Numbered from the stretch's first letter, positions 25,469 through 36,029 are shown. The stretch: DNA of 64,000 nt from Chroococcidiopsis thermalis PCC 7203 (GCF_000317125.1 NC_019695.1:4142336-4206335), one strand, 5' to 3'. Translations and numbers: made by a program. Notes: a model not told the origin generated them from the sequence alone.

Positions 25469-26917
25469 CTAGAAAATCCCCTGGCTGGGTGTTAGCAGAT
25501 TGTCGGGATCGTAGCGGCGCTTGGCGCTGACTAGCCTACCCCATACTGGATAAAAGTGCTGTCTCCAATCGGCTTGAGAAAATGGAACGGCATCAATCGG
25601 GTAGCGATATCCACCAGTGTCGCGGTTGCGCTCGAAAAACGTGCGGTTATCAGCTAGCATTTTGGCGATCGCGCTAGCATTGGGTGGTGCAGTGCGTAGA
25701 ATCGCAAATAGAAACACAACCTCTTCATCAGGAACCCGAAACAGCGGTAGCCTCAAGCGGTCTGTTGCCACGGGATACAGCAGTACTGGACCCTGACCCG
25801 TATCTGCTAAAGTTAAGTTAGAAACGATCTTGCCGACAAAGCCGTTAACTGCGGTTCCTGGTACGAATAAATCTAACCAAGGATGCGGATAAAACCATAC
25901 TCCACTCTCCTTTAAAAAAGCAACAGTTGGAGCCAACCGATTGGCAAAATCAAAGTAAGACTTATCTTCAATCTGTTGAGTACCCTGAGTGTAACTTAAC
26001 CCAGCAAGTAAACTGCTATTGTCTGGTTCATCTGGCGGTGTATAAAAGCTAGCTGCCTCCAACATATAACGCCATCCACCACTAGCATCGGGTACGACTT
26101 GACCTTCTACGTAGTCAAATCGTTTTTGGGCAATTAGCCAGCGCTGGTCGTGCGTCAAAGCAGCCAGATCGTTGTAAAACAAGCGAAATACACGGCTATT
26201 TTGGGCAGACGGAATCAGGCGAACTGTTGCCCTGACGATAATGCCACATTGACCCAACCCTGCCAGCACTGCTTCAAACAAATCGCGATTTTGGGAGCGA
26301 GAACAAGTTTCTAGGTTGCCCGCACCCGTGACGACTTGAAGGGATAGGACGTTATCCACCTGCACGCCATAACGATGACTCCTGCCACCGATCCCACCAA
26401 CGGCTAAAGTGCCACCCACGGATAGCTCGATGTAATCTGTCAAGACGGGGGGTGTCAGTTGTCGCTCTAACGATGCCAGGAGCAGTTGGCTCCATAATAC
26501 GCCTGCATCTACTTCTGCCCCCTCTGCATTAATAGTATGAATCGTATCGAGCGAACTCATATCAATAACTATCCCCGCCTCTATGAGCGGTTGACCGTAA
26601 GTGGAGTGCGCTTGACCGCGTGCAGCAACTTTCAGCTTGTGGCTGCGAGCAAACCGGACAATTCTCACGATGTCCTCAACCGAACCTGGTTTGAGTACAG
26701 CACTTGGATAACGACGCACCAGATGACTGAAATCATCAGCGGCAGCATTGCGGGTGGCAGAATCGGTGTAAAGTATACCGTCCAGGGGTGGCAGAGATTC
26801 AAACTCAGATGCAGCACTGGCGGATGTGACCCACGATCGCATGGCAGGATTGAACCCAATAATAATCGCACTGGCGATCGCACCTTGCAAAACTTGACGG
26901 CGTGAAGCATTCTTCAT
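25469..26917 (-). CDS. Tat-exported FAD-linked oxidase, cytokinin-dehydrogenase-like
   Basis: The 482-residue protein begins with a Tat signal (SRRQVLQGAIAS, cleavage near ASA-AS). A PCMH-type FAD domain follows: VLKPGSVEDIVRIVRFARSH, KVAARGQAHSTYGQ with H104 at the site of covalent flavin in this family, VGGTLAVGGIGG. The middle is the substrate cap, and the C-terminus has the typical KRRYDPDNLLTPSQGIF. It would oxidise an alcohol or amine outside the cytoplasmic membrane. In cyanobacteria such proteins are often called cytokinin oxidases, but the true substrate is unknown. It converges on the Get3-like gene with a 15-bp gap. Confidence 0.85.
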   Translation of the reverse strand: MKNASRRQVLQGAIASAIIIGFNPAMRSWVTSASAASEFESLPPLDGILYTDSATRNAAADDFSHLVRRYPSAVLKPGSVEDIVRIVRFARSHKLKVAARGQAHSTYGQPLIEAGIVIDMSSLDTIHTINAEGAEVDAGVLWSQLLLASLERQLTPPVLTDYIELSVGGTLAVGGIGGRSHRYGVQVDNVLSLQVVTGAGNLETCSRSQNRDLFEAVLAGLGQCGIIVRATVRLIPSAQNSRVFRLFYNDLAALTHDQRWLIAQKRFDYVEGQVVPDASGGWRYMLEAASFYTPPDEPDNSSLLAGLSYTQGTQQIEDKSYFDFANRLAPTVAFLKESGVWFYPHPWLDLFVPGTAVNGFVGKIVSNLTLADTGQGPVLLYPVATDRLRLPLFRVPDEEVVFLFAILRTAPPNASAIAKMLADNRTFFERNRDTGGYRYPIDAVPFSQADWRQHFYPVWGRLVSAKRRYDPDNLLTPSQGIF

Positions 26918-27063
26918 CCAGCATCCCCTGAACTAGCGTTTGACAGACCGAAATTCTTTTGCTCAATTAGAACTTCTTCAAACTTAAATGATAGTATTTC
27001 TCATTGAAAGCAATAAAATTTGTGTCGGACTAATGCATGATGAGTTCGAGCCGTTCAAAGCAG

Positions 27064-27648
27064 TTATTTGACAGTAGTAGATGGGGCAACAGGCGTTAAG
27101 CTGGCAACAAAAGTAGAATCGGCAGGTTGAACTTCGATGACTCCTCGAAACATATTCATGCCACAGGTGAAAGTATAAGTCCCTGGTTTGTCCGGCGTGA
27201 ACTCGATGGGTGTGACTTGGTTGAGGGGGAGATTCTGGGCGATATGAAAGTCAGGAAATCGAATTTCTTCGAGGCAACTGCTAGGATCTGTACGGTGGAA
27301 GTTGAGTCGGACTCTTTGACCTGCTTTTACCACAACTCGACTGGGTTCGTACCCACCATCAACAGCAATCTCGACTGCCTGAATCCCTTGACTCGTCTTG
27401 GCTTTGTGTGACTTAGGCTTGCTGAGCAAAAACCACCACAGTTCTAGTCCAATTAATCCCAAACCACTAACCGTAACGGCTCCTTTCAACCATAGCGGTT
27501 GTTCGATCCGGTGGAACTGACCCTTCTGCTCTATTTCGGAGCGTTGCATCCCTTCATGAGACATTTGTGCCACTGCTTGTCCCGAAGCAATGCCTAATGC
27601 CAATCCTATACTCGCAATACCACCTACGATCGCAGTTTTGCTGACCAT
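27064..27648 (-). CDS. membrane-anchored cupredoxin
   Basis: The 194-residue protein has an N-terminal hydrophobic segment (IVGGIASIGLALGIASG), a His/Met-bearing loop (MSHEGMQRSE), a second membrane helix (AVTVSGLGLIGLELWWFLL) and a cupredoxin domain from ~95: VVVKAGQRVRLNFHRTDPSS, LPLNQVTPIEFTPDKPGTYT and FTCGMNMFRG. The Cys in CGMNM with nearby Met/His supply copper ligands, as in cupredoxins found beside CopA pumps. It would carry or buffer copper outside the cytosol. It lies downstream of copA in the same direction. Confidence 0.82.
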   Translation of the reverse strand: MVSKTAIVGGIASIGLALGIASGQAVAQMSHEGMQRSEIEQKGQFHRIEQPLWLKGAVTVSGLGLIGLELWWFLLSKPKSHKAKTSQGIQAVEIAVDGGYEPSRVVVKAGQRVRLNFHRTDPSSCLEEIRFPDFHIAQNLPLNQVTPIEFTPDKPGTYTFTCGMNMFRGVIEVQPADSTFVASLTPVAPSTTVK

Positions 27649-27703
27649 TGAAAACCTCCTATAAAACTGCTCCTGGCTCCTAACAAAAATCTAAATCCTG
27701 CTA

Positions 27704-27764
27704 ATACCAATTGACTTTTTGACTACGGCAGAAAGATCCCCCCAACCCCCCTTTTCAAGGGGGG
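27704..27764. repeat. repeat element with G/C hairpin between copA and cupredoxin gene
   Basis: 27704-27730 matches 34895-34921 at 24 of 27 bases (begins ATACCAATT, ends GACTACG-CA). It is followed by CCCCCCTT (27746-27753) pairing with AAGGGGGG (27757-27764), a hairpin common in cyanobacterial intergenic DNA. It may attenuate read-through from copA. Confidence 0.7.
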
Positions 27765-27846
27765 CTATAGAAAATCGTCTCTAACATAGCTTGAGTGAAA
27801 TGGTATAACGTCCGCAAAGAATGTCACTTTCTTCAGCATCATAAAT

Positions 27847-30135
27847 TTAGCGCGCAGTTTTCGGATGGAAGTTACGCAGACGCAGTGCATTTGTCACCAC
27901 TGAAACAGAACTAAATGCCATTGCCGCACCTGCAATAATCGGACTGAGCAACCAACCAAAGAAAGGAAAGAGAATACCTGCGGCGATTGGAATGCCAGCC
28001 ACGTTGTAGATGAAAGCAAAAAACAGATTTTGTCTGATATTACGAATCGTGGCACGCGAGAGTTGAATTGCCGTCACAATACCTTGTAAGTCGCCGGAAA
28101 TCAACGTAATATCGCTAGCGGCGATCGCCACATCCGTTCCCGTACCAATAGCAATTCCCACATCCGCCTGCGCCAAGGCTGGTGCATCGTTAATCCCATC
28201 GCCAACCATTGCGACAATTTTGGGAGTCGTGAATCGTTTTTTGCTCCCCTGCTGCTCTAATTGCAGAGACTTAACAACCTCAGCCTTTCGATCGGGACGA
28301 ACTTCTGCCATGATTCGGTTAATCCCGACTTCCCGCGCAATAACTTCCGCCGTGCGGCGGTTGTCACCAGTCAGCATTATTACCTCTAATCCCATCTGTT
28401 GCATAGTGCGTACAGCAGCAGCAGAAGATGGTTTGACGGCATCCGCAATTCCCATAATGGCTTGGACTGTGCCGTCTACAGCAATCCAAATGACTGTTTT
28501 ACCGAGATACTCCAGTCGATCCCACTGTGGCTGTAATTGGCTAGTGTTAATTCCCAATTCTTGCATCCAGCGCTGCGTGCCAATTTGTACGAGGCGATCG
28601 CCTACGTATCCTTGCACGCCACTACCTGCAACCGCTGCAAATTCTCGTGCGTCAGTCAATTCTACTCCTTGAGAAGAGGCGTATTGCACCACCGCTTCAG
28701 CCAAAGGATGTTCTGAATTGCGTTCGACAGCAGCAGCTAGGCGCAAGAGTTTTAGCTCGTTGCTATGTGCCGTACCGTTCACCGTGACAAAATCGGTGAC
28801 AGTTGGCTTACCTTGCGTAATCGTACCCGTTTTGTCAAGCACGATCGCTTGCAGTTTGTGCGCTAGTTCCAGGCTTTCTGCACCTTTAATCAGAATGCCA
28901 TTTTCCGCACCTTTACCTGTTCCTACCATAATTGAGGTTGGTGTAGCTAAACCCAAAGCGCAGGGGCAGGCGATAATCAACACTCCAACGGTGGTAATCA
29001 ATGCCATCGTCAGGTTACCCATGATGTTAAACCAGATGACAAAGGTAGCGATCGCGATCGCGATGACCGCAGGTACAAACCATCCCGTCACTTGGTCTGC
29101 CAACCGTTGAATCGGTGCTTTAGAACCCTGAGCTTGCTGTACGAGCTTGACAATTTGCGCCAAAAATGTATCTTTACCAACTCGTGTCGCCCGAAATTTA
29201 AAGCTGCCAGTTTTATTGATCGTAGCCCCAATCGCTTCATCTCCAGGCTGCTTTTTCACAGGCAAGCTTTCACCCGTCACCATTGACTCATCAATCGTGG
29301 AGGAGCCATCAACGATTTCTCCATCCACGGGAATCTTTTCCCCAGGACGAACTAGGATGATATCCCCCACTATGACTTGGGCAATCGGAATATCCACCTC
29401 GCGATCGTTGCGAATGACACGCGCTGTTTTTGCCTGTAAGCCAATTAGTTTGCGAATTGCTTCTGAGGTTTGTCCCTTAGCGCGATTCTCTAGAAGTTTT
29501 CCCAGCAAGATTAAGGTAATGATGACAGCGGCGGCTTCGTAGTAAACGTCTGGGTTCAAACCCTGAGCGATAAACCACCCAGGAAAGAAGGTGGGAAACA
29601 GGGAATATAAGTAAGCCGCACCCGTACCGATCGCCACTAGAGTATCCATCGTGGCTGTATGGCGCTTGAAAGCTTTCCAGGCATTGACATAAAAGGATGC
29701 ACCACACCAGAACTGCACTGGAGCCGTGAGGATCAGTTGCAGCCAGGGATTGTGCAGCCACATAGGGATGAAGGGGATAGATAACCCCGTCATAGCAGGC
29801 AACGACCCAATGACCAGCACTGCACTAATAATCCCGCTAATCCAAACCTTACGAGTCAAGTCGCGATTTTCTACCTGCCGCGTCCGACGTTCGGCATCGT
29901 CATCTGCTGCCAACACATCTTCTTGCATCGGCTGAGCGGAATATCCGGCTGCGTCAACCGCATTTTGCAGTGTCGCCACATCTGTTTTGTCGGGATCGTA
30001 AGTAACTGTAGCTTGTTCTGCACCAAAGTTAACGCTGGCATGACTCACCCCAGGAACAGAGCGAATCGCGGCTTCAATGTTGTTAGCACAAGAGGCACAA
30101 CTCATGCCTTTTAGTTTCAGCGTGATGTTATCCAT
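27847..30135 (-). CDS. copA: Cu+-exporting P1B-1 ATPase
   Basis: The 762-residue pump has an N-terminal HMA domain with GMSCASC (C13, C16), the A-domain MVTGESLPV, the intramembrane [14 protein letters not shown] motif, [10 protein letters not shown], the HP motif ([10 protein letters not shown]) and [10 protein letters not shown]. All catalytic and copper-specific signatures are intact, in contrast to the three non-CPC pumps at 3-13 kb. Cyanobacterial CopA-type pumps move Cu+ across the plasma or thylakoid membrane (CtaA and PacS). The CopZ-like chaperone 35 bp upstream and the cupredoxin downstream make a copper operon. Confidence 0.94.
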   Translation of the reverse strand: MDNITLKLKGMSCASCANNIEAAIRSVPGVSHASVNFGAEQATVTYDPDKTDVATLQNAVDAAGYSAQPMQEDVLAADDDAERRTRQVENRDLTRKVWISGIISAVLVIGSLPAMTGLSIPFIPMWLHNPWLQLILTAPVQFWCGASFYVNAWKAFKRHTATMDTLVAIGTGAAYLYSLFPTFFPGWFIAQGLNPDVYYEAAAVIITLILLGKLLENRAKGQTSEAIRKLIGLQAKTARVIRNDREVDIPIAQVIVGDIILVRPGEKIPVDGEIVDGSSTIDESMVTGESLPVKKQPGDEAIGATINKTGSFKFRATRVGKDTFLAQIVKLVQQAQGSKAPIQRLADQVTGWFVPAVIAIAIATFVIWFNIMGNLTMALITTVGVLIIACPCALGLATPTSIMVGTGKGAENGILIKGAESLELAHKLQAIVLDKTGTITQGKPTVTDFVTVNGTAHSNELKLLRLAAAVERNSEHPLAEAVVQYASSQGVELTDAREFAAVAGSGVQGYVGDRLVQIGTQRWMQELGINTSQLQPQWDRLEYLGKTVIWIAVDGTVQAIMGIADAVKPSSAAAVRTMQQMGLEVIMLTGDNRRTAEVIAREVGINRIMAEVRPDRKAEVVKSLQLEQQGSKKRFTTPKIVAMVGDGINDAPALAQADVGIAIGTGTDVAIAASDITLISGDLQGIVTAIQLSRATIRNIRQNLFFAFIYNVAGIPIAAGILFPFFGWLLSPIIAGAAMAFSSVSVVTNALRLRNFHPKTAR

Positions 30136-30170
30136 ATGGCGATTACTTTTTATTGGTAACCAATTGCTGC

Positions 30171-30365
30171 TTAAGCCGCAGGATAGCCTACAGCAGCGAT
30201 CGCATTTTCAATTTCTGCCGCCGATCGCTGCGTCTCGATACTAACCATTTTTGTTTTCGGATCGGCTTCTACTTTTGCCGTTGCATCCACCTTCTTCACT
30301 GCTTGAGTTACAGTATCGACACAAGCAGCGCAAGCGAGTTTGGGAACTTTGAGCTGGATTAACAT
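30171..30365 (-). CDS. CopZ/Atx1-like copper chaperone
   Basis: The 64-residue single HMA domain reads [19 protein letters not shown] with metal-binding C12 and C15, then the alternating strand/helix pattern ([15 protein letters not shown]) and a C-terminal VGYPAA. The motif is ACAAC rather than the common MxCxxC, with Lys-Leu before it. It would deliver Cu+ to the pump encoded immediately downstream (35 bp gap, same strand). The upstream region 30366-30601 holds no gene and probably contains the operon promoter. Confidence 0.88.
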   Translation of the reverse strand: MLIQLKVPKLACAACVDTVTQAVKKVDATAKVEADPKTKMVSIETQRSAAEIENAIAAVGYPAA

Positions 30366-30601
30366 TTGCTCAACTCCATAACGTGACTAAATCTATTGTG
30401 AATTCTCTAGTTAACTAGAGAGTCAAGGGGAGAAAAATTTCGGCGTTGCATAATATGAGGTATGAATTGAGGTAAGTATCAACTCATATCAGTGTCTTTC
30501 TTTGCTGCGGCACTCACCGCATCACCATAAAGCGACATTTTTAAAAAGCTATCCTTTAAGCCACCCCGCACCAAATGCGTAACTCCTGCCTTTCATCAGC
30601 T

Positions 30602-31642
30602 TTATTTTTGACGATGGCGAATTAATAAATAGAGAAAATAAGGAGCGCCGATAGCAGCAGTCACCACTCCACAAGGAAGTTCGAGCGGTGCAAACAAAGT
30701 TCGTCCGAGCAAATCTGCCAAAATGACGATCGCTCCTCCTAACAATGCCGCAGTTGGAATTAACCCTTGATGGTTTGTCCCTACCAACTGTCTACCTAAA
30801 TGAGGTGCGATTAAACCAACAAAGCCAATCGTGCCAGCAGTGGCGACTCCTGCACCCGCTAAGGCTACACCGACTAACACCAGCATTCCGCGCTGCCATT
30901 CCACGCGACTACCTAAACCTTTGGCAACATCATCTCCCAAGTTCAATGCATTCAAATGTCTGGAATTTGTCAACGCTAGCGGTACGAAAATAATTAACCA
31001 AGGCAAGAAAGAAAAGACTTGTTCCCAAGTTCGTCCGTAGACGCTGCCAGCCAACCAAACTAAAGCACTACTCACGTCATCAATTTGCCCAAACGTAATC
31101 AGCAAACTAGTAAAAGCACCAGCGATCGCCGATAAACCAACGCCGATTAAAATTAACAGAATCGGCGAACTACCGTTGTTCCAAGCCAGCGAGTAAATTA
31201 AAACAGCCATTAGTAAAGCACCGGCAAAAGCTGATAAGGGCAAGGTGTAAATGGGTGCTGCCGGAAATAGGACAATAACCGTCACGGCTGCCAGACTTGC
31301 CCCTGCATTGATGCCAATAATACTAGGGTCAGCCAAAGGATTGCGGGTCAAACTTTGAAAGATCGTGCCGGAAATGGCAAATGCTACACCTACCATCAAA
31401 GCAACCAGCGTGCGGGGTAGACGTAGGACGTTAATGACGAAATTATGGTCTGGGTTTCCCGTATCCAAACCCAACAGAGTTTTAACGATATCTAACGGCG
31501 CGATCGGATATTCACCCCGTCCTACATTTATCACCATCCCCACCAAGGCGATCGCCCCTAAACACAGTAGCACTGGTGGAACGCGGCGATCGAGTCGAAA
31601 GGAGAGCGACTGCGAGCGGATGACTAGCCAATCCAACTTCAT
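30602..31642 (-). CDS. FecCD-family ferric siderophore permease
   Basis: The 346-residue protein has about ten membrane helices and FecCD hallmarks: [55 protein letters not shown] and [20 protein letters not shown]. It would form the channel dimer with the permease encoded upstream; the two frames overlap by four bases (ATGA), so they are coupled. No cognate ATPase gene (FecE type) is in the window. Confidence 0.92.
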   Translation of the reverse strand: MKLDWLVIRSQSLSFRLDRRVPPVLLCLGAIALVGMVINVGRGEYPIAPLDIVKTLLGLDTGNPDHNFVINVLRLPRTLVALMVGVAFAISGTIFQSLTRNPLADPSIIGINAGASLAAVTVIVLFPAAPIYTLPLSAFAGALLMAVLIYSLAWNNGSSPILLILIGVGLSAIAGAFTSLLITFGQIDDVSSALVWLAGSVYGRTWEQVFSFLPWLIIFVPLALTNSRHLNALNLGDDVAKGLGSRVEWQRGMLVLVGVALAGAGVATAGTIGFVGLIAPHLGRQLVGTNHQGLIPTAALLGGAIVILADLLGRTLFAPLELPCGVVTAAIGAPYFLYLLIRHRQK

Positions 31643-32676
31643 TTTTTCACCTTTGACTTAGCCAAGTAGACAAAAAAGGGAGCGCCAACTACTGCTGTCA
31701 TCACCCCTACGGGTAATTCTTGCGGCTTGAGTAAGACACGCGCTGCTACATCTGCCACCAAGAGTAAAGTTGCCCCTGCAACTGCTGCATAAAGTAAAAT
31801 CCAACGGTAATCGGTGGGAATAAAAAATCTCACCATGTGAGGAACGACTAAGCCGATAAAGCCAATTGGTCCGGCTAGCGCCACCGAGCTTCCTGCCAGT
31901 AAAACCACGCCGATCGCCGTAACAATCTTGACCCAAGCAGTCTGTTGACCTAAGCCTTTTGCCACATCTTCACCCAGGCTCATTGTCGTAATTTGTCTAC
32001 CCAAAGCAAATGCGACGATTAAACCCACTCCAAGAAAAGGTAATACTTGCCATAGAATCTCAGTATCGCGTCCTGCCAGCGAACCAGCTAGCCAAAATCT
32101 AATTTCTTCTAGGGTTTGTTGGCTAACTATCAGAATCGCCGTGGTGAGGGAAGAAATCAAAGCCGTCAGCGCCGCACCTGCTACTGTCAAATTCAGTGGC
32201 GTAGCTCCTCCCCGTCCCAGAGAACCGAGAAAGTAGACTAAAATTGCCGTGGCTGCTGCACCTAGCATGGCAGCAAGAGTTAAAACGCTCAAGCTAGAAC
32301 TGCCAAGCAGAAAAATTGTCGCCACTACAGCTAGTGCTGCTCCCGACTCAATCCCTAAAATTCCTGGATCTGCCAAAGGGTTGCGCGTCAAGCCTTGCAT
32401 TAACGCTCCCGCTACTGCTAGGGAAGAACCGACAAGTAGAGCAATGAGCGATCGCGGTAATCGTACAGTTTGGACGATTAAGTGATTGTAGGAACCATCA
32501 AAAGCAGTAAAAGATGCCAAAATCTGAGCTAGAGGTATTTCTGCTGCGCCTAAACTGATGCTGTACAAAAAGCAAACGAGCAAGATGACTAGCCCGACGA
32601 TTAGACCAACTAAGGGCGATAGTTTGGGCTTGTTCGCTCCTCTAGGTGAGCTGGCGATCGCTTTTGACATTGTCAA
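31639..32676 (-). CDS. FecCD-family ferric siderophore permease
   Basis: The 345-residue paralogue of the downstream permease has the same signatures: [76 protein letters not shown]. Start is ATG 32676 ([10 protein letters not shown]) or ATG 32670. It pairs with the overlapping partner to form the inner-membrane channel for an Fe3+-siderophore delivered by the binding protein at 32942. About 100 bp separate it from the ABC-exporter fossil upstream. Confidence 0.92.
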   Translation of the reverse strand: MTMSKAIASSPRGANKPKLSPLVGLIVGLVILLVCFLYSISLGAAEIPLAQILASFTAFDGSYNHLIVQTVRLPRSLIALLVGSSLAVAGALMQGLTRNPLADPGILGIESGAALAVVATIFLLGSSSLSVLTLAAMLGAAATAILVYFLGSLGRGGATPLNLTVAGAALTALISSLTTAILIVSQQTLEEIRFWLAGSLAGRDTEILWQVLPFLGVGLIVAFALGRQITTMSLGEDVAKGLGQQTAWVKIVTAIGVVLLAGSSVALAGPIGFIGLVVPHMVRFFIPTDYRWILLYAAVAGATLLLVADVAARVLLKPQELPVGVMTAVVGAPFFVYLAKSKVKK

Positions 32677-32778
32677 TTTTTGTCATTGGGAATGCGTAGT
32701 TTTACTTATCGAGCCAGAATTTGAACGCTAGTTGCCAACTATTGACAATAATTCTACAGGTAAATGACCGAGCGATGG

Positions 32779-32874
32779 TTAATTGTTGCCAAATCGCATC
32801 CGCCAAAGACTAGCATAAATGCCATTCCGTGCTAGTAAGTCTTCGTGTTTACCCTGCTCGATAATTTGACAATT
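32779..32874 (-). pseudogene. 3' end of a lost ABC exporter gene
   Basis: The last ~30 codons before a stop read CQIIEQGKHEDLLARNGIYA and SLWRMRFGNN, the standard C-terminus of an ABC exporter nucleotide-binding domain (IxExGxHxELL...YxxL...Q/R). Upstream codons are unrelated, so only the tail survives. It lies between the binding-protein gene and the permease genes and shows a deletion in this operon. Confidence 0.8.
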
Positions 32875-32941
32875 CCTGCGCGGTTTGATTTTCTGACGAT
32901 CCCTCAAAGGAACGATCGCTCCTATTTGCAGACAAATGGAT

Positions 32942-33928
32942 TTATGGTTTGTTGACAAGATATTTATATAGGTCGTCAATTACTGCATCGGCAGCTAGCA
33001 GGTTCGATCCAAGCCAGGTTAACACGTCTACAGTGTATACTTGCCCTTTTCGGACAGCTTTGAGCGTTTTCCAAAGTGGCTTGTTTTGCAGTTGTTCCAA
33101 CTTTTTACTGTCACGCTCTCTCAGAGTTAAGATGAAGAGAATGTCGCCATCTACTTCTTGTAGCCTTTCCTCTGAAATACCATAAATGCGATCGCCACGA
33201 GGTAAGATAACATCTTGTGCTTTTGGTTGTTGCAATCCAATATCATTCAGAAGTGAACCAGGAAATGAACTTTTAACCCAACTTATAATTCCGTAGCTGC
33301 TACTAAAAGAAACAATAGATATTTTCTTGTCTTTATATCGGTCGTTTAAAGCTATTTTTAATTTCTTAATTCTTTGAAAATAGTGTCTCCAAGCTTTTTG
33401 ATATTCTTCTTCTTTCCCTAATGCTTGAGCTAGGAATTGAAAGTGTTCTTTCCAAGAGGATGTACCTTTCCAAGTGACAAGAGCTGTTGGACTAATTTGA
33501 GAAAGCAAAGGATAAATTTTGCGAATAGGTTCCCAACCTAAGATTAGATCGGGTTGCAACAAAGCTATTTTCTCTATACTAGGCTGATATTGGTTGCCCA
33601 ACATTACTACGTTTTTTGTGTAAGTTTCTAAGTAGCTAGGAAAACCATTTAAATCAGTCAAGGCTGAAGCACCAGCAATGGGATAAAGACCCAAGACAAG
33701 AAGATTACCCAAGGTAAATTGAGAGACTGTAATAATGCGATTAGGATTTTTAGGAATACAAGTTTTTCCCACTACGTGCTGTATCAATCGACAGTCTTTC
33801 AGGGGTTGCAACAAACTTGTAGCATGGTTATTTATGCCCACACTACAAGCTGTGGCAAATATAAACGTTGAGAATCCTAAAAGTAATAAATAAGTCAACT
33901 TATGCCAGAACACTTTTATTAATCTCAA
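32942..33928 (-). CDS. FecB-type ferric siderophore-binding lipoprotein
   Basis: The long frame begins at 34060 but its first ~44 codons overlap the DUF1636 gene out of frame. I place the start at TTG 33928, preceded by GGGAG at ~10 nt; a GTG at 33913 is an alternative. The product has a signal peptide (KLTYLLLLGFSTFIFATAC) with a lipobox Cys, then a periplasmic binding fold: IPKNPNRIITVSQFTLGNLL, LLQPDLILGWEPIRK, and the C-terminal helix AVIDDLYKYLVNKP. It would hand ferric siderophore to the downstream FecCD permeases. Confidence 0.85.
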   Translation of the reverse strand: MRLIKVFWHKLTYLLLLGFSTFIFATACSVGINNHATSLLQPLKDCRLIQHVVGKTCIPKNPNRIITVSQFTLGNLLVLGLYPIAGASALTDLNGFPSYLETYTKNVVMLGNQYQPSIEKIALLQPDLILGWEPIRKIYPLLSQISPTALVTWKGTSSWKEHFQFLAQALGKEEEYQKAWRHYFQRIKKLKIALNDRYKDKKISIVSFSSSYGIISWVKSSFPGSLLNDIGLQQPKAQDVILPRGDRIYGISEERLQEVDGDILFILTLRERDSKKLEQLQNKPLWKTLKAVRKGQVYTVDVLTWLGSNLLAADAVIDDLYKYLVNKP

Positions 33929-33932
33929 CTTG

Positions 33933-34358
33933 TTAAAACTCCCATGAAATAGTTCCTTGTACTGTAAATGGCGCACCATAGGAAACACGTAATCTACCAA
34001 AAGAGTTTTCAAAGTAATCCACGTTAAATACCGGTCTTTCCTGGCGCGGAACGATGCCATCAGTACTGTTGTAGTATTGTGATGCTAGTTGCAATACGGC
34101 TGCTGCGCTTTCTAAAGGTGGCAAGTCACCAAACATGAGAGTTGTTTTATGCGGTGCAGCTAAAGCTACAGCACAAGGACGTTTACACGCGCTCAGGCAT
34201 TCTACTGGTTGAATGACAAATGACGCTCGCAATTGCCAACTTTCCGACAGAGATAGCAATCGATCGAGCAAATACCAGCCTCCTCGCTTGCCCATATATT
34301 CTCGTTGATGAAGAGAATACATGCAAGATTTACAGACAAATAAAGCGTGTTTAATCAT
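33933..34358 (-). CDS. DUF1636 protein fused to the C-terminus of a lost TonB receptor
   Basis: Residues 1-106 are a DUF1636 (2Fe-2S ferredoxin-like, metal-binding) domain: LFVCKSC near the start, and VECLSACKRPCAVAL later, ending DGIVPRQERP. Members normally finish a few residues on with ...ARIPP, as the copy at 39989 does (LLARIPPTP). Here the sequence switches to VFNVDYFENSFGRLRV and APFTVQGTISWEF, the terminal beta-strand of a TonB-dependent siderophore receptor (compare GAPFTVVGTLSIEF of the receptor at 41710). A deletion has joined the two genes in frame. The domain may still function with an abnormal tail. Confidence 0.85.
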   Translation of the reverse strand: MIKHALFVCKSCMYSLHQREYMGKRGGWYLLDRLLSLSESWQLRASFVIQPVECLSACKRPCAVALAAPHKTTLMFGDLPPLESAAAVLQLASQYYNSTDGIVPRQERPVFNVDYFENSFGRLRVSYGAPFTVQGTISWEF

Positions 34359-34379
34359 AAAAAATTGACTCGATTCCCA

Positions 34380-34637
34380 TTACTTTTGTTGAAGAGTGCG
34401 AGCAATATCTGTAAATGCTATTTCGGCAATTGATTTATGAATTTTGTAGGTTTTGGTAGGAACGGTCATCACGGCGATCGCTGTTTCCAGTAGCGGACAG
34501 CCAGGTTCGTTGCAGCGTAATTGAATAATAGAAATAGGAGTATCTAGATCGAGTTGCAATAGCTCGTAAATCCAAGTTTTTATTTGTTGGACTCTCTCTG
34601 GTTCTGCTCTAGCGTTAGATTTGGAGAATAAATTCAT
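34380..34637 (-). CDS. small Cys-containing protein of iron-uptake operons
   Basis: The 85-residue soluble protein reads PERVQQIKTWIYELLQLDLD, then ISIIQLRCNEPGCPLLETAI and TKTYKIHKSIAEIAFTDI. The CNEPGC pair could bind a metal or form a disulfide. I do not recognise the exact family; similar small proteins accompany siderophore and metal genes in cyanobacteria. It directly precedes the DUF1636 gene (21 bp) on the same strand, so it should be cotranscribed. Confidence 0.6.
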   Translation of the reverse strand: MNLFSKSNARAEPERVQQIKTWIYELLQLDLDTPISIIQLRCNEPGCPLLETAIAVMTVPTKTYKIHKSIAEIAFTDIARTLQQK

Positions 34638-34663
34638 TGTTCGCAGAGGTGCGAAATCAATAA

Positions 34664-34894
34664 TCAGCGTGTTATTTGCGATCGCCCCACCAGAAACATA
34701 TGTGCCAATGCTAGAGGAACTATCCAGATACTTTCCCTAATTAGCAGGCGTGCTAGCAGTAGTGGAGTGAGATCGTGAGAAATTCCTGGGAGAATTCCAG
34801 TCAGGAGAACTAAGCCTTCAAACAAGATAAATCCACCCACAAAACTGACTCCCAGCCAGAGAAAATGACCGCCGATTTTCTCACGACTAAACTT
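34664..34894 (-). pseudogene. C-terminal fragment of a membrane protein
   Basis: The minus frame gives FSREKIGGHFLWLGVSFVGG, FILFEGLVLLTGILPG, LLLARLLIRESIWIVPLALA and ends VGRSQITR. Two hydrophobic helices are evident. There is no start codon; the frame runs into the palindrome at 34895 beside the transposase remnant, so the gene was truncated there. Family not recognised. Confidence 0.6.
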
Positions 34895-34938
34895 ATACCA
34901 ATTTACTCTTTGACTACGACAAAAGAGTAAATTGGTAT
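34895..34938. repeat. 17-bp perfect palindrome at the break point
   Basis: ATACCAATTTACTCTTT (34895-34911) pairs with its complement at 34922-34938 around a 10-nt loop. The left arm plus loop is the copy of the 27-bp repeat shared with 27704. It marks the junction of the truncated membrane gene and the transposase remnant, and may be a small mobile element. Confidence 0.8.
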
Positions 34939-36000
34939 TAACTCAACATCCTGCAGTAGAAGTGCTCTCAAGAGATCGCTCTACCGCAGATAAAAGTGGC
35001 ATGACACAAGGAGCGCCAGAAGCATTACAAGTAGCGGACCGGTTTGATCTAGTGCAAAACTTGACTGAGACTTTAGAAAAGGTACTCAGCAGCTATGATG
35101 CCCAGCTCAAAGCAATTGTGCACTCATCAGCGTCAGGCTTTAGCTGCAACACAGACAGCTGTTGTGAGTCCTAAGCCAACCGCAACGGCGAAGGCTCAAG
35201 TGCGAACCCCAGCTGCTCATCAACACCGAATCGAGCAACAGTAGCAGATCCAGTCACTGCACCAACAACAGTGGTCTCAAATCGCCATTGCCCAAGCGGT
35301 GGGTGTCAGCGTTCGGACTGTACTACGCTTCCTAACTCTGCCGCGACTGCCAGAAACTCCACCTCGACGCAAATCGTTTGGCACAAGTGTTCTTGACCCT
35401 GACAAACAGCTTCTCCTAGAGCAGTGGAATGGGGGCATCCGGCAGCCGAAACTGCTGGTGAGCTTGCTACAACAGCAGGGATACAATGGTCGTGAGCGAA
35501 CATTGACTCGCTACATCAGTCAATTACGTTCCTCTCAGGGTCTGCCCGTCAAACAGGGGCATTCTGTTCAAGCAACAGTGAAAGTCATCGATCCACAGTC
35601 CCCGCCTTTGACGGCTCGTCGAGCGAGTTATTCGATCGTCAAGCGGCGAGAGAATCGTAAGAGCGAGGATACCAAACTGCTGGAGCAGATCGTGGCAGAG
35701 TATCCAGACTTGGCACTAGCAGTTGAGTTAGCCGATGAATTCTTGCTACTACTACCTCAGCAGAGAGCTGATGGATTTGACAAGTGGTTGATGCAGGCGA
35801 TGCAGAGTTCATTAAAACCTTTCGAGCAGTTTGCACAAGGGTTGTTAGAGGACTATGTTGCGGTTAAGGCGAGCATGATGTCGAGCGTGAGTAATGGTGC
35901 AGTTGAGGGATTGAACAATCGCTTGAAGATGCTCAAGCGACAGATGTATGGACGAGCTAGATTAGAATTACTCAGCAAACGTTTCATCCTGGCTCATTGA
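34932..36000 (+). pseudogene. broken ISL3-family transposase
   Basis: The first piece (34932-35174 frame) has HPAVEVLSRDRSTADKSGMT, APEALQVADRFDLVQNLTE, the central DDE region of ISL3-type transposases. A shift follows near 35130. The second frame, which has an in-frame stop at 35242-35244, continues QSLHQQQWSQIAIAQAVGVS and from 35299 runs to a stop at 35998-36000 with SMMSSVSNGAVEGLNNRLKM and LKRQMYGRARLELLSKR, the family C-terminus. The N-terminus with the first catalytic Asp is absent. It cannot be active. Confidence 0.85.
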
Positions 36001-36029
36001 GCCGCTCTCAAACACTTTTTTTAGGTTGT

